A program made the position numbers and the translations under genes. Under the pieces are notes generated by a model. The model saw only the letters and a program-made list of their open reading frames with translations, searched no databases and was not told the DNA's origin. A DNA stretch of 33,884 bases from Candidatus Kuenenia stuttgartensis (GTDB taxonomy: Bacteria > Planctomycetota > UBA11346), in NCBI GenBank assembly GCA_945876185.1, contig CAMCMZ010000001.1:130310-164193 (forward strand), in the 5' to 3' direction. Positions within the stretch are counted from its first letter, which is position 1. Each line of letters begins with the position of its first letter. This document shows, piece after piece, positions 29,678-33,884 of this stretch.

Positions 29678-30565
29678 TTATGGGGCGAGCGCGACGTTGC
29701 CGCCAGCGACGGTCAGCTTCTGGCCTTCCGGGCCCAGGAGCATGGCCACGAATTCGCCGAGCACGCCCTGCGGCTCGCCCTTGGTCACCAGGAAGACCGT
29801 GCGGGCGAGGGGATAGGACTTGTTGCGGATATTGGCTTCGGTCACGGCGACCCCATCCAGACTGACGATCTTGACCGTGCCCTTCGCCTGCATGACCGAG
29901 GCATCACCGAGCGGGACGTACGAGAAAGCTCCGGGATTGGCGATCACCTGGGCCAGGGCGTCCTTGTGCGTACCGGTGACTGCCATCTTCGCGGTGCCGG
30001 AATCCTTGGACCCCTTGGCATGGAACTCCATGGTCTGGGCCTTGCCGGCTCCCTCGACATGGTGCTCCAGACCGAACTTCGTTTCGAAGAATTCGACGAT
30101 GGCGTTGGCCTCGGTGCGGCTGATGCCGACCACCGCCTCGTCCTTGCCGCCGACCTCTTTCCAGTTTGCGACCTTGCCGGTGCAGAGGTCCTGGACCTGC
30201 TTGGTGCTCAGATTGGCAACCGGGTTTTCGGCGTGCACCACCAGCACCACGGCATCGAAGCAATACGGCTTCAGGACCAGGTCGGGGTAGGTGGTCTTCT
30301 CGTCCTCTTTGAGCGGCCGCACGGCCGCCCCCAATGCGGCATCGCCGGTTCCGACCGCCTTGACGCTGGCCGCAGTGCCGCAGGGGTTCACGGAGAACTC
30401 AAACCCGGGATGGCTGGCGGCGAACGCTTTGGCGGTGGCCTCGATGGGCTGTTTCACCGATTGCGAGACACGCATCGCCAGGCTGTCGGCGGCCGGAGCC
30501 GAGGCGAAACCCAGGGCGAGGGCGGCAGCGGTGAGAAGGGCGGAGGACGGGGTGATGACGCGCAT
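29678..30565 (-). CDS. PstS-like phosphate-binding periplasmic protein
   Basis: A 295-residue protein with a signal peptide (SALLTAAALALGFASAPA) and the PBP-like-2 fold of PstS proteins. Visible pieces are the first ligand loop region NPCGTAASVKAVGTGDAALGAAVRPLKEDE, then FDAVVLVVHAENPVANLSTKQVQDLCTGKVANWKEVGG, which is strongly PstS-like, SRTEANAIVEFF, and GAFSYVPLGDA. The start ATG 30565 has an AGGAAA ribosome-binding site. No pstCAB or phoU lies nearby, so it is an orphan. The methyl-accepting chemotaxis protein gene follows 24 bases downstream, so it might present phosphate or another oxyanion to that receptor rather than feed a transporter. This is inference from spacing. Confidence 0.87.
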   Translation of the reverse strand: MRVITPSSALLTAAALALGFASAPAADSLAMRVSQSVKQPIEATAKAFAASHPGFEFSVNPCGTAASVKAVGTGDAALGAAVRPLKEDEKTTYPDLVLKPYCFDAVVLVVHAENPVANLSTKQVQDLCTGKVANWKEVGGKDEAVVGISRTEANAIVEFFETKFGLEHHVEGAGKAQTMEFHAKGSKDSGTAKMAVTGTHKDALAQVIANPGAFSYVPLGDASVMQAKGTVKIVSLDGVAVTEANIRNKSYPLARTVFLVTKGEPQGVLGEFVAMLLGPEGQKLTVAGGNVALAP

Positions 30566-30697
30566 GGCGGTTTCCTGGGTTCGGGAGGACCCGGGAGTCT
30601 ACCACGGGAAATCCGCCTGTGCCAAGAGTCGCCACCGGCCACGGTGGCAGCGTGCCGCGAGCACGTTCCCCAGGGTTCGCGTCCAACCCCTTCGCAC

Positions 30698-30775
30698 GCC
30701 GACCTGGGCGGTGACGCTGCGGGATCTGGGGTTGCCAATCCAGCCGACGTCACTACGAACGTACATACAACATGA
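30698..30775 (+). pseudogene. Remnant of the 3' end of an integrase gene, before BrnTA copy 1
   Basis: The last 25 codons and stop read ADLGGDAAGSGVANPADVTTNVHTT. This matches, in frame and without gaps, the end of the intact integrase at 32870-32947 (AALGGTAAGPGVANRTHATTNVHTA). Over the last 69 bases I count 56 identities. The stop TGA overlaps the brnT start by 4 bases in both copies. Upstream of 30698 no integrase similarity was seen. The rest of the 30566-30697 gap shows nothing else I can identify. Confidence 0.75.
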
Positions 30776-31062
30776 CCGCTCAACGCTTCGCCTGGGATCC
30801 TGCCAAGGCCGCCAGCAATGAACGCCGTCATGGAGTGCGCTTCACCGACGCCGCCCGCGCCCTTCTAGGCGATCCCTTGCGACTATGGAGTCGCACCGAT
30901 GCCCGGCCCTATGGCGAAGAGCGGACGATCACCCTCGCCCCGGTCGGCCCGCACCTTCTGTTGGTGATCGTCCATACCGATCGCAACGGGATCGTCCGCA
31001 TCATCAGCGCCCGCCACGCCACCCCTACGGAACACCGCCACTATGCCCACCGCCACCGTTGA
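30772..31062 (+). CDS. brnT: BrnT-family toxin, copy 1
   Basis: A 96-residue BrnT (DUF497) RelE-fold ribonuclease toxin. Typical motifs are FAWDPAKAASNERRHGVRFTDAARAL at the start, GEERTITLAPVG, and the C-terminal RIISARHATPTEHRHY. It inhibits translation by cutting RNA and is neutralised by BrnA. No clear Shine-Dalgarno sequence precedes ATG 30772; the leader is cactacgaacgtacatacaac. This leader is shared almost exactly with copy 2 and probably holds the promoter and BrnA operator. It differs from copy 2 at 5 of 96 residues, all in the last 30. Confidence 0.93.
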   Translation: MTAQRFAWDPAKAASNERRHGVRFTDAARALLGDPLRLWSRTDARPYGEERTITLAPVGPHLLLVIVHTDRNGIVRIISARHATPTEHRHYAHRHR

Positions 31063-31372
31063 CCGTCGTAGCTCTCCGCGTCGCAAGCTCGTTACCGTGA
31101 CTGCCGAGGAACTGGGCGACTTCACCCATGACGACCTCGCCCGGTTGCAAGCCTCCTCTGCCCGTCTGGCGGACACCGCCGACATTCCCGAAATCACCGA
31201 CGCGGAATGGGCCGGATTCCAGCCCGGGAAGGAAACCAACAAGGTTTCTCTGACCCTGCGGGTCCGCCCCGAGGTGCTGGCCTTCTTCAAGGGCAGCAAC
31301 CCGAGGGGGTACCAGCGGCGGATCAACGCGGTGCTGGAGCATTTCGCCACAACGCATCGCGGCGGCCGGTAA
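31043..31372 (+). CDS. brnA: BrnA-family antitoxin, copy 1
   Basis: A 109-residue antitoxin overlapping the 3' end of brnT by 20 bases. The N-terminal half contains DIPEITDAEWAGFQPG. The C-terminal half is a ribbon-helix-helix DNA-binding domain (VSLTLRVRPEVLAFFKG, then GYQRRINAVLEHF). BrnA proteins repress their own operon. Compared with copy 2 there are 20 differences in 109 residues, 15 of them in the first 46, while the DNA-binding half is nearly unchanged. Confidence 0.93.
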   Translation: MPTATVDRRSSPRRKLVTVTAEELGDFTHDDLARLQASSARLADTADIPEITDAEWAGFQPGKETNKVSLTLRVRPEVLAFFKGSNPRGYQRRINAVLEHFATTHRGGR

Positions 31373-31445
31373 ACGCCGCCGTCAGCTTCGCCAGGTTGCA
31401 GCCTTGGTCATCCCGGGGGACCATTGCCATGTTGCGAATTTCAAT

Positions 31446-31492
31446 CGACCCCGCTTGGACTTGAACCAAGGACCTGCGGTTTAGGAAACCGC
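31446..31492 (-). other. 3' fragment of a tRNA-Arg(CCU) gene, probable integrase attachment site
   Basis: On the minus strand this reads as an intact anticodon arm (stem GCGGT/ACCGC, loop TTCCTAA, anticodon CCT), a 5-base variable region, a T-arm (CTTGG-TTCAAGT-CCAAG), and the 3' acceptor strand CGGGGTC plus discriminator G. No D-arm and no matching 5' acceptor strand (expected GACCCCG) exist on the other side, so it is not a functional tRNA gene. A tRNA 3' half next to a tyrosine recombinase is the classic trace of site-specific integration. The orientation places the integrated element to the right, with the intact tRNA expected beyond the window. I see nothing further in 31373-31445. Confidence 0.8.
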
Positions 31493-31499
31493 GACGGAA

Positions 31500-31666
31500 T
31501 GACTAACCGAGAACAATGGAAAGCAATGTAAATCTGATAATACAGGAAAATACCGTTGTATTATGTCGATCAACGGCGATGCTCTACCATGGAAAGCAAC
31601 TCCCAACCCTACCCATGCCCTACCCAGGGCATCGTGGGTAGGGCATGGGTAGGGGAGAAAACCGCC
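31500..31666 (+). promoter_or_regulatory. Integrase leader with iterated operator-like repeats
   Basis: This stretch is lower in GC than its surroundings. It holds an 8-bp inverted repeat ataataca/tgtattat (31537-31544, 31557-31564) and an 11-bp direct repeat atggaaagcaa (31516-31526, 31589-31599). It also holds a perfect 20-bp inverted repeat (31607-31626 and 31635-31654, 8-base loop), each arm of which is ccctaccca-tg-ccctaccca or its inverse. The right arm runs into the gggaga ribosome-binding region of the integrase at 31667. It may contain integrase arm-binding sites, an autoregulatory operator, or an RNA hairpin that blocks translation. Confidence 0.65.
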
Positions 31667-32947
31667 ATGCCAGAGCGCATCACCCTCACCGAAAAACGGG
31701 TCCGTGACCTCCCCTTGCCCAAGACTGGGGAGGCGCGGGTCTACGATGACGACCAGCCCGGCCTGGTGTTGCGCCTGCGACCGGACTCCCGTCGCTGGTA
31801 CTGCTCTCGCTGGGCGGTCGGCAAGCAGCACAACGTCGCCCTGGGTTCTTGGCCCGCCATCAGCGTGGAGGTCGCCCGGGGATTGGCCCGCGAGGCCCTG
31901 ACAAAGCTGGTTCATGGGGTCGATCCCAACGCAGAGAAGAAGGCCGCGCGCGCCCAGGCCAGAGGCGGCAAGGTCCCACTCAGGGACGTGCTCGATCACG
32001 TCCTGGCCCGGATGGCGACCCTGGGCAGAGCCGCCCGCCACACCGCTGAGCGCGCCCGCATCGGTGAGACCCTGATCGCCGCCGGACTCAAGGACCTGGC
32101 CGACCCGCGCGCCTGCGCGATCGCAGAGAAGTGGATCCGGGAGCAAACCTGCTCCGACCTGACCCGGCATCGCTATGGCATGCACGTCCGCGCCATCGGC
32201 CGGGCCGCTGCCAAAAAGTGGGACGACCTGCCCCGGGACCCCTTCCGAGCCCTGGAGGCAGGCAGCGGCGCCATCCCCCCGCCAGCAATGTTCACCCTGC
32301 CCGAACTGTTCCGGCTGGCCAGTGATGAGGCCCTGGCCACCGAGTGGGGGCGGCTGTTTTATTTCCTGCTCGCGAGCGGCTGCCGCCTGCGAGAGGGATT
32401 CTTCGCGCGCTGGGAACGGGTGAACCTGGAGGCGCGTACCTTCGCCGTGCTGCCGCCAACAGACATGGAAAAGGAGCAAGGCGAAGCCGTGAAACGCGGG
32501 AAGGCCCGAACCGTCAGCCTGCCGGCTGAACTTACGGCTGTGATGGCCGAATGGCCTCGCCTGGGTGACTTCGTTTTCAATTCCGCATGTCGATCCCAGG
32601 GCAGCGGAACGACCGAGGCATTCCGCGCCCACCTGCTAAAACTCAAGATCCCGGTGGATGGCCGCCACATTCACACCTTGCGCCATTCGCACATTGCGCT
32701 GTCGGTTGCCTGCGGCGTGCCCGACATGCACTTGCGTCTGAGCGTTGGCCACGGGGGGGCTGTGATGACCGCCCACTACGCCAGCGCCGCGATGCTGTGG
32801 CGCGCCAAGCTCGCCCCCTGGCAAGGGGTCTTCCGCCTGCGCGATCCGGCCGAGGCCGCGCGCATCGTCGCTGCCCTTGGTGGTACCGCTGCGGGACCAG
32901 GAGTTGCCAATCGCACCCACGCCACTACAAACGTACATACAGCATGA
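31667..32947 (+). CDS. P4-type tyrosine recombinase (integrase)
   Basis: A 426-residue integrase from ATG 31667, with a GGGGAGA ribosome-binding site. The open frame back to 31556 crosses the operator-like repeats and is not preferred. The N-terminus is the DUF4102-type arm-binding domain (LTEKRVRDLPLPKTGEARVYDDDQPGLVLRL). The catalytic domain has SGCRLREGFF (first Arg), HTLRHSHIAL (HxxR), GHGGAVMTAHYA (His and the nucleophilic Tyr). It presumably integrates the element into the tRNA-Arg gene, whose 3' fragment lies 175 bases upstream. Its stop overlaps the start of brnT copy 2 by 4 bases, so integrase, toxin and antitoxin may be one transcript. Confidence 0.92.
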   Translation: MPERITLTEKRVRDLPLPKTGEARVYDDDQPGLVLRLRPDSRRWYCSRWAVGKQHNVALGSWPAISVEVARGLAREALTKLVHGVDPNAEKKAARAQARGGKVPLRDVLDHVLARMATLGRAARHTAERARIGETLIAAGLKDLADPRACAIAEKWIREQTCSDLTRHRYGMHVRAIGRAAAKKWDDLPRDPFRALEAGSGAIPPPAMFTLPELFRLASDEALATEWGRLFYFLLASGCRLREGFFARWERVNLEARTFAVLPPTDMEKEQGEAVKRGKARTVSLPAELTAVMAEWPRLGDFVFNSACRSQGSGTTEAFRAHLLKLKIPVDGRHIHTLRHSHIALSVACGVPDMHLRLSVGHGGAVMTAHYASAAMLWRAKLAPWQGVFRLRDPAEAARIVAALGGTAAGPGVANRTHATTNVHTA

Positions 32948-33234
32948 CCGCGCAACGCTTCGCCTGGGATCCTGCCAAGGCCGCCAGCAACGAGCGCCGA
33001 CATGGGGTGCGCTTCACCGACGCGGCCCGCGCCCTCCTGGGCGATCCCCTGCGCCTGTGGAGTCGCACCGATGCCCGGCCCTATGGCGAGGAACGGACGA
33101 TCACCCTCGCCCCGGTCGGCCCACACCTCCTGCTGGTGATCGTCCACACCGATCGCAACGAGATCATCCGCATCATCAGCGCCCGCCACGCCACCCCCAC
33201 GGAGCACCGCCGCTATGACCATCGCCACCACTGA
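32944..33234 (+). CDS. brnT: BrnT-family toxin, copy 2
   Basis: A 96-residue BrnT nearly identical to copy 1. The first 71 residues are the same and only five residues differ near the C-terminus (RNEIIRII and HRRYDHRHH here). The longer open frame to the left belongs to no gene: the true start ATG 32944 overlaps the integrase stop (ATGA). Within the integrated element it would act as an addiction module that selects against loss of the element. Confidence 0.93.
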   Translation: MTAQRFAWDPAKAASNERRHGVRFTDAARALLGDPLRLWSRTDARPYGEERTITLAPVGPHLLLVIVHTDRNEIIRIISARHATPTEHRRYDHRHH

Positions 33235-33544
33235 CCGTCGCCGCACCCCGCGTCGCAACCTCGTCACCGTCACCGCTCAGGAACTGGGGGACTTCACCCC
33301 TGCCGACCTGGCCCGGTTGGAAGCCGCCACGGCCCGTCCGGTGGACACTTCCGACATTCCCGAGATCACCGACGCGGAATGGGCTGGATTCCAGCCTGGG
33401 ACGGAGGCCAACAAAGTGCCCCTCACCCTGCGGGTCCGACCGGAGGTGCTGGCCTTCTTCAAGGGCAGCAATCCCCGTGGGTACCAGCGACGGATCAACG
33501 CGGTGCTTGAGCATTTCGCTTCAACGCATCGCGGCGACCGGTGA
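33215..33544 (+). CDS. brnA: BrnA-family antitoxin, copy 2
   Basis: A 109-residue antitoxin overlapping brnT copy 2 by 20 bases, as in copy 1. The ribbon-helix-helix half (VPLTLRVRPEVLAFFKG, GYQRRINAVLEHF) is almost the same as copy 1, while the N-terminal half differs at many positions (TPRRNLVTVTAQELGDFTPADLARLEAATARP). Because the toxins are nearly identical and the DNA-binding halves match, cross-neutralisation and cross-repression between the two copies are likely but untested. Confidence 0.93.
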   Translation: MTIATTDRRRTPRRNLVTVTAQELGDFTPADLARLEAATARPVDTSDIPEITDAEWAGFQPGTEANKVPLTLRVRPEVLAFFKGSNPRGYQRRINAVLEHFASTHRGDR

Positions 33545-33583
33545 GTGACCACTCATCGTGACTGCCAATGAATTGGTGATGCA

Positions 33584-33757
33584 ATGAAACACGAAAAAAA
33601 CGGTTGGGTGACCATTGAGCGGCTTGGCCATAATCATGACATCGCCGGCCATCGATTGCCACCTCTGATAGAGGTCGAAGGATTATGGACGAGCGCAGGA
33701 TTAAAGCCAGATCCACCACCGCCGAATGAGGGGCGATGGGCAATGGCATTGATTTAA
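33584..33757 (+). CDS. Small SymE-like ORF
   Basis: A 57-codon frame starting MKHEKNGWVTIERL. It contains HRLPPLIEVEGLWTSAGLKP, which resembles the SymE toxin core pattern (P-x-I/L-x-L-x-G-x-W-L-x-x-A-G-F). It lacks the usual following basic/beta segment and ends soon after a run of four prolines, so it may be a truncated or decayed SymE-type gene. No strong ribosome-binding site is visible. Base composition is lower in GC than the upstream genes. A minus-strand frame over the same region (33495-33842) has no recognisable features and is left out. Confidence 0.35.
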   Translation: MKHEKNGWVTIERLGHNHDIAGHRLPPLIEVEGLWTSAGLKPDPPPPNEGRWAMALI

Positions 33758-33884
33758 TTTCTAATAATTTTACAGGGTTCTTGCATACGGATGCAGCGGC
33801 TTTCGCCGGTAGCATCGTCCCAGTCTTTGCTTCAGCATCCATCGGATGACGGAGATGATCGCGGCATTCGCTCGTCGGATAAGC
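33758..33884. other. Low-GC tail of the window, no gene seen
   Basis: Starts AT-rich (atttctaataattttacagg) then returns to average composition. No RNA gene, repeat or complete reading frame was recognised before the window ends. Confidence 0.5.

Noticed and set aside
30640..30700. tRNA T-arm-like sequence (ggttcgcgtcc) before BrnTA copy 1
   Set aside because: The invariant loop adenine is missing and no other tRNA arms can be folded around it.
28148..30775. 875-codon plus-strand open frame over the chemoreceptor and PstS genes
   Set aside because: Shadow frame. Only its last 25 codons are meaningful, as the integrase remnant before brnT copy 1.
31446..31492. Functional tRNA-Arg gene
   Set aside because: The 5' acceptor strand and D-arm are absent, so only a 3' fragment exists.
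31481..32632. 383-codon minus-strand open frame opposite the integrase
   Set aside because: No motif, and the plus-strand frame carries the complete tyrosine recombinase catalytic set.
33495..33842. 115-codon minus-strand open frame at the right edge
   Set aside because: No family resemblance, and it overlaps the end of brnA and the SymE-like frame.

Overview
The window is high-GC bacterial DNA with densely packed genes. The gene content suggests a member of the Planctomycetes-Verrucomicrobia-Chlamydiae group, most likely a planctomycete. The basis is a MoxR/DUF58/BatA/VWA/DUF4175/DUF4159 gene set, a large HEAT-repeat exported protein, a lipoprotein-type tetraheme cytochrome, and many families of small palindromic intergenic repeats. 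The taxonomic call is an inference from content, since no rRNA gene is present.

Left half (942-16903, minus strand). One long operon reads right to left: MoxR-type AAA+ ATPase, DUF58 protein, BatA-like VWA protein, a second VWA membrane protein, DUF4175 membrane protein, DUF4159 protein, tetraheme cytochrome lipoprotein, thioredoxin-like protein, HEAT-repeat protein. From the DUF58 gene onward every junction overlaps by 1, 4 or 11 bases, so translation is probably coupled throughout. The first part is a known type of membrane chaperone/VWA module. Its extension into an envelope redox and scaffold set (cytochrome, thioredoxin, HEAT) is the most system-like feature here. A 264-bp palindromic element with 18-bp terminal inverted repeats lies inside the 5' end of the cytochrome reading frame and keeps the frame open. 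A partial inositol monophosphatase-family gene converges on the operon at the left edge.

Middle (17174-26164). A large exported protein of unknown function with a KPEAPL repeat is divergent from moxR. After a repeat-rich gap come a Gfo/Idh/MocA oxidoreductase and a secreted protein with a possible carbohydrate-binding C-terminal fold (minus strand, 4-bp overlap). These are divergent from a glycosyltransferase that appears to fuse a GT2 processive-type domain to a polytopic GT-C-like domain.

Right part (26148-30565, minus strand). A PIN-domain toxin/AbrB antitoxin pair, an intergenic region carrying a 31-bp exact direct repeat, ribosome recycling factor (frr), a methyl-accepting chemotaxis protein, and an orphan PstS-like phosphate-binding protein.

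Right edge (30698-33884). An integrative-element boundary. A 3' fragment of a tRNA-Arg(CCU) gene, which is probably an attachment site, is followed by an elaborate inverted repeat, a P4-type tyrosine recombinase, and a BrnT/BrnA toxin-antitoxin pair whose toxin start overlaps the integrase stop. A second BrnTA copy lies outside the tRNA fragment and is preceded by the last 25 codons of a lost integrase. This implies repeated or tandem integration of related elements. A small SymE-like ORF follows.
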